Below the pieces are notes generated by a model. The model was given only the letters and a program-made list of their open reading frames with translations. It was not told the DNA's origin and did no database searches. A stretch of 28,401 nt of DNA, from IMG/VR virus record IMGVR_UViG_3300023301_000067, positions 1-28,401 of that record; one strand, given 5' to 3'. Source of the stretch: a virus. Shown piece by piece: positions 15,794 through 23,399 of the stretch. The first letter of the stretch is position 1. Every line of letters starts with the position of its first letter. Made by a program: the position numbers and the translations under genes.

Positions 15794-16078
15794 ATGACAA
15801 ATACAACCAGAAAAATTGACGAGAGTACAATCGAATTATCAAAAGTAATCCCACAAGAGGTTATCCCAGAAAAGACAGAGAAAGACCAATACAGTTTTGG
15901 CTTTTTAGTAGAGCAAAAAAGAGCATTAGAAATTGATTTGGCCAACACGGTCACAAGGCACACTGGGGAATTAGCTATCGCCGAAGCTAACCTTGCAGAA
16001 GTGGTAAATCTATTGGCTGAGTGTGCTAAACTTGGCATTGATGGTGTAAAACCAGAACCAGAAGAAAAACCAGTTTAA
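15794..16078 (+). CDS. Small helical protein after the glycine-rich genes
   Basis: A 94-residue protein with a polar N-terminus, then a long helix with Leu/Ala at regular intervals (FLVEQKRALEIDLANTV, 37-53, and following) and a short acidic Pro/Glu tail. TACAAT lies 8 nt before the ATG; no -35 is evident. It is one of several small coiled-coil proteins that accompany fibre genes here. The function is unknown. Confidence 0.6.
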   Translation: MTNTTRKIDESTIELSKVIPQEVIPEKTEKDQYSFGFLVEQKRALEIDLANTVTRHTGELAIAEANLAEVVNLLAECAKLGIDGVKPEPEEKPV

Positions 16079-16090
16079 TTATAAAAATAC

Positions 16091-16432
16091 ATGAGAACTA
16101 AAAAATCAAAGATGAAAAAAACAAACTTAAGTAAAGTTAAAAGCAATTTTGCCTTAGGTGGTCGTGATCCGAAAGAGGTATTAGAAATAAAAAAGCCGAA
16201 GGAACAAAAAACTGTAAAAGCATCTGAGACAGTAGACCCTGTAGCAGTAGACCCTGTAGCAGTAGACCCTGTAGCAGAAGCTGCAGCTAAAGCAATAGTA
16301 GAAGCTCGTACTTTACTTATTGAAGAAGAACAGAGGGCTCTTAATGCTTTCGGTACGGAGATAGGTGAAGTATGTGCGAAGCACGGATTTACCTTAAAGG
16401 TCAATTACGAAATCGTCGCGGTTAAAACTTAA
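16091..16432 (+). CDS. Small charged protein with VDPVA tandem repeats
   Basis: A 113-residue protein: a basic N-terminus (Arg/Lys to about residue 20), a polar section, three exact VDPVA repeats (about residues 48-62), a helix with AAAKAIVEARTLLIEEEQRAL (given as AAAKAIVEAR then LLIEEEQRAL) and a short beta end. The repeat is a nucleotide triplication (see the entry at 16232). No family is recognised. Spacing of 12 nt from the gene before and 5 nt before the holin supports a real gene in the same transcript. Confidence 0.62.
   Translation: MRTKKSKMKKTNLSKVKSNFALGGRDPKEVLEIKKPKEQKTVKASETVDPVAVDPVAVDPVAEAAAKAIVEARTLLIEEEQRALNAFGTEIGEVCAKHGFTLKVNYEIVAVKT
16232..16276 (+). repeat. Three exact 15-bp tandem repeats inside a coding region
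   Basis: GTAGACCCTGTAGCA occurs three times in a row (16232-16246, 16247-16261, 16262-16276), in frame, encoding VDPVA each time. Perfect identity at all three copies indicates recent slippage; copy number may vary between phage relatives and would change protein length by 5 residues per unit. Confidence 0.9.
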
Positions 16433-16437
16433 GCAAT

Positions 16438-16857
16438 ATGCACTTTGGGGAAATCGTGACAACAATCTTCGAGCCTACTTTTCTTAAAGTCGGCACATCA
16501 GCAATAATGACAATTTCTTTTTTGTTTGGAGACTTTCATTCACAAGCATTAATAGCAATTTTAATGCTCATGGTTTTTGACACTATTCTTGGAATAATGG
16601 CTACTTATCACGAAAATAATCCGATTACTTCACGTAGATTTTCCAGAGTAATACAAAAAGGGGCTGTTTACTTTATCGCCATTTCAGCTGGGTACTATGC
16701 CGACACAACGATCAGTTTTGATATTATCCAGTCTACAATGATTGGGTTTATTGGTATTACTGAATTTATTAGTATACTAGAGAACATGGGGAGACTCGGT
16801 TACCAAACTCCAAAGAAATTATTAAATCAGCTTAAAGGTTTTCAGTCTCGAAAATAA
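16438..16857 (+). CDS. Holin (phage_holin_4_1 type)
   Basis: A 139-residue membrane protein with three to four predicted transmembrane segments (about 20-32, 36-56, 74-88, 96-115). It shows the family-like pattern of an Asp in the second segment (LMVFDTILGIMATYHENNP, 43-61), a following Ser/Arg/Lys loop SRRFSRVIQKG (65-75), a YFIAISAGYYAD helix, and a C-terminal amphipathic tail ENMGRLGYQTPKKLLNQLK (115-133). This is the build of the PF05105 holins, which open the inner membrane at lysis. No endolysin gene was recognised anywhere in the window. The start is an ATG 5 nt after the preceding stop. Confidence 0.85.
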   Translation: MHFGEIVTTIFEPTFLKVGTSAIMTISFLFGDFHSQALIAILMLMVFDTILGIMATYHENNPITSRRFSRVIQKGAVYFIAISAGYYADTTISFDIIQSTMIGFIGITEFISILENMGRLGYQTPKKLLNQLKGFQSRK

Positions 16858-16878
16858 CAAATCTGTTAATCAATAAGG

Positions 16879-16884
16879 TATAAT
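16879..16884 (+). promoter_or_regulatory. Perfect TATAAT 6 nt before a start codon
   Basis: TATAAT at 16879-16884 precedes the ATG at 16891 by 6 nt. No convincing -35 lies 16-18 nt upstream. If functional, the message for the small membrane protein would be leaderless. The match could be chance in A/T-rich DNA. Confidence 0.3.
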
Positions 16885-16890
16885 CTATAT

Positions 16891-17070
16891 ATGGAAAATA
16901 TTTTACGATCAGCTTCAAAAATAGTATTTATCATGATGGCCGTAGGTATCAATGCGGCACTTTTTACTAATAAAATTAGTGCTGAACAGTACATGATTAT
17001 TGCTTCAATGGCCTTCACATTTTACTTTGCCAACAAGGGAGATTCGGACCAACCATACGCCGGTAAATAG
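16891..17070 (+). CDS. 59-residue two-helix membrane protein (second holin or antiholin candidate)
   Basis: A short ORF from ATG 16891 to TAG 17070. Two hydrophobic segments, about residues 11-25 (IVFIMMAVGINAALF) and 33-47, are separated by a short polar turn (TNKISAEQ), and the C-terminus is polar (KGDSDQPYAGK). It directly follows the holin. Two-segment small membrane proteins beside a holin are frequently antiholins or accessory holins, or attach to lysis control. The assignment is by topology and neighbourhood only. Confidence 0.65.
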   Translation: MENILRSASKIVFIMMAVGINAALFTNKISAEQYMIIASMAFTFYFANKGDSDQPYAGK

Positions 17071-17075
17071 TTATT

Positions 17076-17714
17076 ATGCCAAAAGCTTCTCCCAAGAATA
17101 AAATTAATACGGGGAGGTTTAAAAAAGGATGTGTTGGTATCCGTAAAGGAGTCCCCGTATCTGAAGAGACTAGAGAAAAGATGAGGCAAGCAAAAATTGG
17201 TAAGAAAGTCACTTTCTCAGACTCTCACAAAAGAAACTTAAGCATTGCCTTAAAAGGAAAAGAGCGACCACACCTTCAGGGGAAAAAAAGAATTTTTACT
17301 GAGGACTGGAAAGAGAATATTAGACTGTCTAAAGTTGGTCAACCCAGCAAATCTAAAGGTAAAAGCTGGAAAATAAATCCGATCCATATACCAGCTATGA
17401 AAGAAAGAATGCTTGGCAGTAAAAACCCCTCGTACATTTTTGATAGAAGTAAGCTTGCTAAGAAACAGATTAGAAATGACGGAGCTTATTTTGAGTGGAG
17501 AAATTTAGTAAAAGCAAGAGACTGTGGAAAGTGTCGGATTGATAATAAGAACTGTGGTGGTAGAATAGAAGTGCATCATATTTTGAAATGGTCAGACTAC
17601 CCTAATTTAAGATATGAAGTTAATAACGGTATAACCCTGTGCAAGTTACACCATCCTCGAAAGAAAGTTGAAGAAATAAGAATGATTTCAACTTTTAGAG
17701 AGTTAATTTTTTAA
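17076..17714 (+). CDS. Freestanding HNH homing endonuclease with NUMOD3-like motifs
   Basis: A 212-residue endonuclease. The N-terminal half carries repeated NUMOD3-type DNA-binding motifs: VSEETREKMRQAKIGKK (28-44), FSDSHKRNLSIALKGKE (47-63) and TEDWKENIRLSKVGQPS (75-91). The C-terminal HNH domain has the CGKC knuckle (150-153), the VHHIL catalytic His pair (166-170, H167/H168), NNG (183-185) and C189 with H192/H193, all expected for metal binding and cleavage. Such genes are mobile within phage genomes and cut relatives lacking them near their own site. This one lies between lysis and tail genes and interrupts the otherwise structural block. The next gene starts with TTG 5 nt after its stop. 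Confidence 0.9.
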   Translation: MPKASPKNKINTGRFKKGCVGIRKGVPVSEETREKMRQAKIGKKVTFSDSHKRNLSIALKGKERPHLQGKKRIFTEDWKENIRLSKVGQPSKSKGKSWKINPIHIPAMKERMLGSKNPSYIFDRSKLAKKQIRNDGAYFEWRNLVKARDCGKCRIDNKNCGGRIEVHHILKWSDYPNLRYEVNNGITLCKLHHPRKKVEEIRMISTFRELIF

Positions 17715-17719
17715 ATATT

Positions 17720-19111
17720 TTGTTTCCGCAAATCACAATTCGACACAATATTGGCAACATTATTGAAATTCCAAACCAGCTAAATTCTAGCGTGTTTACT
17801 TACCTGTCGAATAACTTTGCGATTGGGGTAACAGCACTTACTGTTGATAATGCCATTGATTTTACAGCTGGGGAGATTTTGCTTTTGTTAGGATCTATGG
17901 GTGCCGAAAATGCAGAATTTATTGCATCAGCTAGCCACATCGACCAAAGCTTTGTAACCCTCTCAACCAAACAACCACACAATCGAGGAGACTTAGTATC
18001 TCAAGTAAATTACGACCAAGTAGTGATTTCAAAGTCAGCTACCATAGATGGAACGTATACAGTACTGGCGACTCTTTCTCTCTCTGTAACACAACAAAAA
18101 ACTGTACACTTTGACTCTGCAGGGCTAACGTCTGACTATTACAAACTACAGTGGCAAAATTCTCTAACTAGTGATTTGTCACCGTTTTCACTACCGGTCA
18201 GTGTACTTTCTTACCCAACTAATTCAGTTGGTAGCGTTATTCTTCCAGTTTTATCAGCGATGGGCGTATCAGAAAATGATAATAAAATAACCGTTCCTTT
18301 TTGTCTTGAGGCAATCAACGATGCTCGAAAATACGTGGACATGAAACTGTACGGAATTCGACACGCTTGGCGTTCAGAGTTTGAGCACCCGATTAAAGTT
18401 TTGGCCGGAACCAACTTTGCGCTTCTTCCCGATGATATCGACTTTGATGAGTCCGATCGCTCGCTGCTCGCTGCTCGGTTCATTACCTCGAATGTACTGG
18501 CTCCGTTCAATCTAAACTACATCGACAAACGGTCATGGAATCAGCGTTCCTTCAACATTGGAGGCAGTAAAAATACCGTATTAGCGGGTATTGCAGCCAC
18601 CACAATTTCACTTGAAAGTGCTGGTGATTTCCCGCTTGGGACAAATGCCGGAGTGGCTTACGTGGCCACTTCTGCTTACAGTCAGACCCTTATGCAGATT
18701 GCGTACACTGGAGTTAATCAAGATACAAATCAGTTGACCGGAGTAACGGGTATTACGAGAGCTATTCCGGTTGGAACTCAAATCTGGGTTCGTCCGACAA
18801 TCGCTCAACCCTTTTCCTACACTGTGTATGATGACCGGATTGTGTTTGATCGAGTTATACCAGGCTCAATGCAGGGGGTAAATGTGTATATTGATTACTA
18901 CCGAAAATCGGGAGAAGTGACTGATTTGTATCAAGATTTGAAAGAGCCGTACCGAGAAATATACAAATGGTATTTACGATATGCCATTAAATATCGAAAA
19001 GATATCACTCTAGCTCAGTCTGATCCTGACTACAAAAAATTTGAAGAGTTGGTCGATGCTTTGTTTGCTAACCTTTACACTGGTCAAGATACGACAATAA
19101 TTACTTCATAG
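17720..19111 (+). CDS. Tail adaptor or head-tail connector-like protein
   Basis: A 463-residue virion protein upstream of the nozzle-like gene. Residues 100-165 resemble a fibronectin-type beta domain (SKSATIDGTYTVLATLSL, then YKLQWQNSLTSDLSPFSLP). Residues 190-262 are helical (ITVPFCLEAINDARKYVDMK, 190-209, then IRHAWRSEFEHPIKVL, 213-228) and resemble the helical part of gp4/gp11-like adaptors that bind the portal ring. Two similar beta segments (VTALTVDNAIDFTAGE, 37-52; TTISLESAGDFP, 294-305) suggest a duplicated module. A C-terminal helical region follows (about 395-455). The only plausible start is TTG at 17720; no in-frame ATG occurs for 58 codons. The adaptor role is inferred from position and helices. 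Confidence 0.65.
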   Translation: MFPQITIRHNIGNIIEIPNQLNSSVFTYLSNNFAIGVTALTVDNAIDFTAGEILLLLGSMGAENAEFIASASHIDQSFVTLSTKQPHNRGDLVSQVNYDQVVISKSATIDGTYTVLATLSLSVTQQKTVHFDSAGLTSDYYKLQWQNSLTSDLSPFSLPVSVLSYPTNSVGSVILPVLSAMGVSENDNKITVPFCLEAINDARKYVDMKLYGIRHAWRSEFEHPIKVLAGTNFALLPDDIDFDESDRSLLAARFITSNVLAPFNLNYIDKRSWNQRSFNIGGSKNTVLAGIAATTISLESAGDFPLGTNAGVAYVATSAYSQTLMQIAYTGVNQDTNQLTGVTGITRAIPVGTQIWVRPTIAQPFSYTVYDDRIVFDRVIPGSMQGVNVYIDYYRKSGEVTDLYQDLKEPYREIYKWYLRYAIKYRKDITLAQSDPDYKKFEELVDALFANLYTGQDTTIITS

Positions 19112-19114
19112 AAC

Positions 19115-21709
19115 ATGAGTAAATTACGATCAATAGAAAGCATTAAAATTCCTTACGCCACTGAGGGTATTATTCGTACTGCAGCGCTTGATGATACAAT
19201 TGCTCCACAAGATTCAGTACAATTGGCAGTCAATATGAACTTTGACCGAGTTGGGGCTATTCAAACTCGGCCGGGTGTTACAAATTACGCTGATTCAATC
19301 ACGGAACAAATTAATAATTTTGGTACGCTACGAAACAGCTTACTTCCTGAGGGATACGATTCAATTGAACAAGTTGGCGAAACTAACGCAATAATAACAA
19401 CTGAGATTCGAAAGCCCATAGCTGTTAAAATAACTGACACTAAAATTGCGGTCTTTTGGCGGGGAGTTGATCAAGACGGTTTTTGTCGAAACTTTTTAGT
19501 TAATCCTAACACGGGATCAATGACCGCGATTGGTACTCTAGTTGAATTCGAAACATCTAACTTTATTGATGGAAAAGGGATATTAGTTGGAACAACAGCG
19601 AGGGCACTGGTCGCCTGGAGAGGGGTAGATTTTGACGGGTTTGTTCAAACTTTTGACTGTTCCGGTGATACTATCAATCCTCTAAGTTCAGCACTTGAGT
19701 TTGATGTCGTGAACGCAAATGCGATCTCTTTAGCGGAAATTAATGCTTCTAACTTTATTTGTTTTTATGAAGGGGGATCTGATGCTGGAACGGCTACAGT
19801 ATTTCAAGTTAACGGTGCTACTGGAGCGGTTACACAACCAGGCAGCCCGCTAGTTTTTGAGGCGACTAATAATTTCAGGAATAGTTGTGCTCCACTCGGT
19901 GACGGAACTAGGTTTATTAATTCGTGGACCGGCGGTGCCTCTGGGATTCCCAAAGCTCAAATGTTCTCAGTTAATCTTACAACATGGGCCATTACAGCTC
20001 TCGCAACTGAAATAAATCTTAGTAACGCTAGTACACCCGGTCCTCTTTTTCCGATTGGTGACGGATCACGTTTTATGTCGTTCTACGTTGCTAGTGGTGC
20101 AGCGGCTGGTTTTTCAGCTCGGGTTCTTGAAGCGAACACTACTACTTACGCCTTAAGTGAAATAGGGACACCGGTTAAATTTCAAGACGGTAGTAGTGGA
20201 AATGAATTACTTGGTGTGTCCTATGGAGACGGAGAAAACTTTGTAGCTTTGTACACTGAAAATATTGGGTTTGGATACGTTCAACTCATCAACATGAACC
20301 CTTCTACTTACGCTATAACTCTCACTCCACCAAAACTTTCTGAGTATGACTTTGCTGGTTCAGGAGAAGGATCACCGATCCTCATATCTCCTACCAAAAT
20401 TTTTATGGTTTGGTCAACTAATATTAATGCAGGGTTTAGTGCAATGTTTCAAACATTCGGTACGCTAGTAAACGGCCGATGGCTGTATGCTGGTCACGGT
20501 GATGAGGTCTCAAACACTGACGATCAAGTGTGGACGGTTAGACGGTCGGGACTAGCTCAAGTGTCGAAACCTCGATTTGCTCAGTACCTAAATTATATTT
20601 GGATGGTCAATGGCAATCAGCGGCTAGGCGGTGATCCTGTTGCTACTTCTAAGGGAGGAGCATTTGGGAATGATTTAGTTCCCGTTGATTTTCCTCGCGG
20701 TGATTTTATTCACGCTGGGTTTGAAGGTCGAGTTTGGGTGGTTGATAAAACACTGGGAATTATTCATTACACCGACATTGTTCAGTTTTCACCACCGAAC
20801 ATATATACATTAACTTACGACCGTACGGTAAATTTTATCAGTAATCTTTCTCCGCAAACTGGTCAATCATTTACCGCTCTATATCGAGTACCTAGAGCAC
20901 TTCTTATTTTCACTGAAGACAGTATTTTTAGAATCTACGGAGCCACTTCGCTCGATGCGTACCCAGCCTACAACGTGGGAACTTTTTCTCAGGAATCAAT
21001 TGTTGAATCGAAGACGGGAATATTCTTTCATCATTCGTCTGGTTTTTACCAGTTTGATTATGGATCTCAACCAGTAGAAATTTCTCGAAGAATTATTGAC
21101 TTTGTAAAAGCTATTCCACGTTCAGCGTACAGTGACGTTAAAGGAGTGTACGATGGCTTTGATACCGTGGAATGGTCAGTGGGATCAGTCACCGTTGAAG
21201 GGGTAGTATTCTCAAATTGTGTGCTTCGCTACACTCTATCGACTCAAGTCTGGACAGTGTACGACTACACTGGAAACGTCATTACCGCGATGATTTCCTA
21301 CGACAATGGTGAATCAATCAATCACTTAATTGGCACTAGCGCTGGATTAGTGGGAGCTCTTGACACCGGAAACACTGATTTTGGACAGCCTTTTTACTAC
21401 GAGTTTATTGACCGGTGGCGATCTTTTACAGAAATGTACTGTGAGATTAAAGCATTGGATGGCATAAACGTGTATTCAGAAAATGCCGCTGGAGCAAATC
21501 TAACTTACCAAATCCAAAAGTCGGGACCAAATGCTTGGTTACCTCTTTTGACGGTAAGTGAAAAAAACAACTCTCTTGACCCTAATGCTCATACTGAAGA
21601 TTTTGATGTCGTTCGAATACGGTTGGCGGGAAATACTAGAGGTGTTCAGGTAGTTGTTCACGGGATTGAAATATTAAGTATGATCAACAAAGGCTTTAAT
21701 AGAAATTAA
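19115..21709 (+). CDS. Tail nozzle/stabilisation-like protein with inserted seven-repeat propeller-like segment
   Basis: An 864-residue protein. Its start (QLAVNMNFDRVGAIQTRPGV, 36-55) matches the entry motif of podovirus nozzle and stabilisation proteins (tail tubular B-like/P22 gp10-like), where N-x-x-F/M-D-x-x-G-x-x-x-R-P-G is typical. Residues about 105-450 contain seven successive repeats of roughly 45-55 residues, such as VFWRGVDQDGFCRNF (113-127) and VAWRGVDFDGFVQTF (166-180), each followed by a Gly/Thr turn and a strand with FE-x or LV; this suits a seven-bladed beta-propeller. The nozzle-like fold resumes at about 455 (GRWLYAGHGDEV...) and ends in beta-rich C-terminal sequence. The protein would form the tube tip through which DNA leaves. 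Confidence 0.75.
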   Translation: MSKLRSIESIKIPYATEGIIRTAALDDTIAPQDSVQLAVNMNFDRVGAIQTRPGVTNYADSITEQINNFGTLRNSLLPEGYDSIEQVGETNAIITTEIRKPIAVKITDTKIAVFWRGVDQDGFCRNFLVNPNTGSMTAIGTLVEFETSNFIDGKGILVGTTARALVAWRGVDFDGFVQTFDCSGDTINPLSSALEFDVVNANAISLAEINASNFICFYEGGSDAGTATVFQVNGATGAVTQPGSPLVFEATNNFRNSCAPLGDGTRFINSWTGGASGIPKAQMFSVNLTTWAITALATEINLSNASTPGPLFPIGDGSRFMSFYVASGAAAGFSARVLEANTTTYALSEIGTPVKFQDGSSGNELLGVSYGDGENFVALYTENIGFGYVQLINMNPSTYAITLTPPKLSEYDFAGSGEGSPILISPTKIFMVWSTNINAGFSAMFQTFGTLVNGRWLYAGHGDEVSNTDDQVWTVRRSGLAQVSKPRFAQYLNYIWMVNGNQRLGGDPVATSKGGAFGNDLVPVDFPRGDFIHAGFEGRVWVVDKTLGIIHYTDIVQFSPPNIYTLTYDRTVNFISNLSPQTGQSFTALYRVPRALLIFTEDSIFRIYGATSLDAYPAYNVGTFSQESIVESKTGIFFHHSSGFYQFDYGSQPVEISRRIIDFVKAIPRSAYSDVKGVYDGFDTVEWSVGSVTVEGVVFSNCVLRYTLSTQVWTVYDYTGNVITAMISYDNGESINHLIGTSAGLVGALDTGNTDFGQPFYYEFIDRWRSFTEMYCEIKALDGINVYSENAAGANLTYQIQKSGPNAWLPLLTVSEKNNSLDPNAHTEDFDVVRIRLAGNTRGVQVVVHGIEILSMINKGFNRN

Positions 21710-22575
21710 TGGAACTAGAAAATTTACAAAAAGACCGGTTCCTTCGTAAAGATCCGAACCAGGAAGATTCAACTAAAAACGCGGCTTACGCAGCGGTTAA
21801 TCCTGTACCCAAGATAGGTAACGACTCAAGAAGAAAGATAGGTCAAACTAACGGTTCTGAAGAAGACCACGGAGCTGAAAATATTTTAACCGGAACGGTT
21901 ATTACTTCATGCTTTATTCAAACATCTGCCTTACCTTCTCGGATTGAGTTAGAAGGGAACGATTTGACTCTGTTTGATGATACCTACTCTCAAAATGGAA
22001 ATATTGTGGGGGATGCTTCGAGAATTGTGTTTACCCACGGTTCTGGTAGCCGAAAAAATACAATCACCAGTGGATTTATTTTACAGAAAAGAGCTTTAAC
22101 TGGAGATACTTATTCAAATGTTTTAGAGCTATTTTCTCCTAATAATGATCCAAGTAGTAATTACATTTTTGTCGGTCGGCGAGGAACAGGAGACAGTAGA
22201 AACATCAGGGTTGTAGAAATTGCACCCGACCACCGAACGGACGTTGGTGATTCAGAAGGATATATCAATGGTATTTTTAGAGTACGCGTATCACGTAACG
22301 GAGTTGATGCTGATTACCGTGACGGTCTGTATGTCTTTGACCGAGGATCAGAAAGCTCTTCTCGATCGGGAACTGTCAATTGGTTGGTGGCCGGGGGCGA
22401 AGGTGGACAAGTTCGCCTTTCTTATATGGCCAGCCGTGAAGGTAATCCTTTGACTGATGCCATATTTGACATTTTTGTGAGCTCCGAGGGGATTAGTTTT
22501 TTTGGACTACCCACATCAAACCCTGGTGGCAGCGGTAAAGTCTGGAAAGATGGTACGACTCTGAGAATAACGTGA
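21709..22575 (+). CDS. Tail appendage/fibre subunit
   Basis: A 288-residue protein overlapping the nozzle-like stop by one base (TAATG), so coupled to it. Residues 1-60 are polar and Lys/Glu-rich. Residues 61-258 are regular beta repeats (GTVITSCFIQTSALPSRIEL, 62-81; ASRIVFTHGSG; NYIFVGRRGTGD). The end GLPTSNPGGSGKVWKDG (266-282) and the final TLRIT is the short terminal motif widely seen at tail-fibre C-termini (form LPTSDPxxxGxLWxDGGxVKV). The only TGA stop of the late block ends this gene, at exactly the expected fibre terminus. It may form a tail appendage attached at the nozzle. Confidence 0.72.
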   Translation: MELENLQKDRFLRKDPNQEDSTKNAAYAAVNPVPKIGNDSRRKIGQTNGSEEDHGAENILTGTVITSCFIQTSALPSRIELEGNDLTLFDDTYSQNGNIVGDASRIVFTHGSGSRKNTITSGFILQKRALTGDTYSNVLELFSPNNDPSSNYIFVGRRGTGDSRNIRVVEIAPDHRTDVGDSEGYINGIFRVRVSRNGVDADYRDGLYVFDRGSESSSRSGTVNWLVAGGEGGQVRLSYMASREGNPLTDAIFDIFVSSEGISFFGLPTSNPGGSGKVWKDGTTLRIT

Positions 22576-22582
22576 TATTATT
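22572..22582 (+). promoter_or_regulatory. Possible extended -10 before the internal-protein genes
   Basis: GTGATATTATT at 22572-22582 is identical to the 11-mer at 1511-1521 before terS and contains an extended -10 (TGATATTAT). It overlaps the stop of the fibre gene and would start transcription about 8 nt before the ATG at 22597. No -35 match is evident at the usual distance. Confidence 0.3.
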
Positions 22583-22596
22583 AATACAAATAAATT

Positions 22597-23388
22597 ATGA
22601 CACCTGAAGCTATAAAACAACTGCAAAGAAGTCTCCGTTTAACTCCTACTGGTGTTATGGATACGGCTACTTATGCAGCCATGACAAATGCGGTGACCAC
22701 TTCAGTTTCTTCTAATCCCCAGATGCAGCAGTACCTGAGAACAAACTCGGTTGAAAGTATAGTAAATGGATTTTTCTCCAATAATCTTTCTGGTATCACT
22801 GATATTACCGGTCGACCGTTCACCAGAGAACAACAACAAGCAGCGGTCAGTGAAGCTGAGCGAGTGTTTAATCCGGGATTTAAAGCTCAAGAAGCTTTTG
22901 ATCAGTCAATGGTTCAAGATACCCTGCGTGGACAACAAGAAGACTTCGGACAGTTCCAACAAGCTGAAGAGGAAATGTTTGAAGATCAAAAAAACCAGTT
23001 GGACAATAGTGCAGCTGACCAAGGAGTACTGTTTTCTGGATCACGCATCCAGAAGGAAAATGACTTGAGAAATACCTTTCAAGATAGAGAAGCTATCCAG
23101 CGTGGGCGGACTCAAGACAATATCAGAACAACAGCTCGAAATAATCAGTTTAGGAGAGGTAACGAAAACGCTAAAGGTTTGTCTGATTTTTATGACCTGC
23201 CCGGCCAGAGTCAATTTAATGCGGGGGTGGCCGGTGGTCAAGTGAGTCGGCCAAACAGTTTGTCTTCTGCGTACAACCCTAATGAATTTAATTTCCAAGG
23301 AACACAAAACGTGGCCAATACTACTGCAGTGCAACAGCGAGCGGCAAATACTTTAACAAATACAAGTAGGAAAAAGATTCCATACTAA
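22597..23388 (+). CDS. Virion protein with peptidoglycan-binding-like N-terminus
   Basis: A 263-residue protein. Residues 4-30 (EAIKQLQRSLRLTPTGVMDT, then ATYAAM) follow the pattern of the PG_binding_1 fold: IKxLQ...L-x-x-x-TG-x-x-D-x-x-T-x-x-A. The rest is helical and Gln/Asn-rich: QQEDFGQFQQAEEEMFEDQK (111-130) and a Gln/Arg/Asn-rich tail. It is the first of three consecutive genes at the end of the block, where podoviruses encode internal or ejection proteins. It could help the particle bind or pierce the wall, but catalytic residues are not seen, so it is not itself a lysin. Confidence 0.65.
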   Translation: MTPEAIKQLQRSLRLTPTGVMDTATYAAMTNAVTTSVSSNPQMQQYLRTNSVESIVNGFFSNNLSGITDITGRPFTREQQQAAVSEAERVFNPGFKAQEAFDQSMVQDTLRGQQEDFGQFQQAEEEMFEDQKNQLDNSAADQGVLFSGSRIQKENDLRNTFQDREAIQRGRTQDNIRTTARNNQFRRGNENAKGLSDFYDLPGQSQFNAGVAGGQVSRPNSLSSAYNPNEFNFQGTQNVANTTAVQQRAANTLTNTSRKKIPY

Positions 23389-23399
23389 TTTAAAAAAAT

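Noticed and set aside
22573-22575. Possible recoding of TGA (as in some Patescibacteria)
   Set aside because: The single TGA stop ends a fibre exactly at its expected C-terminal motif (DGTTLRIT), and no long gene is broken by an in-frame TGA.
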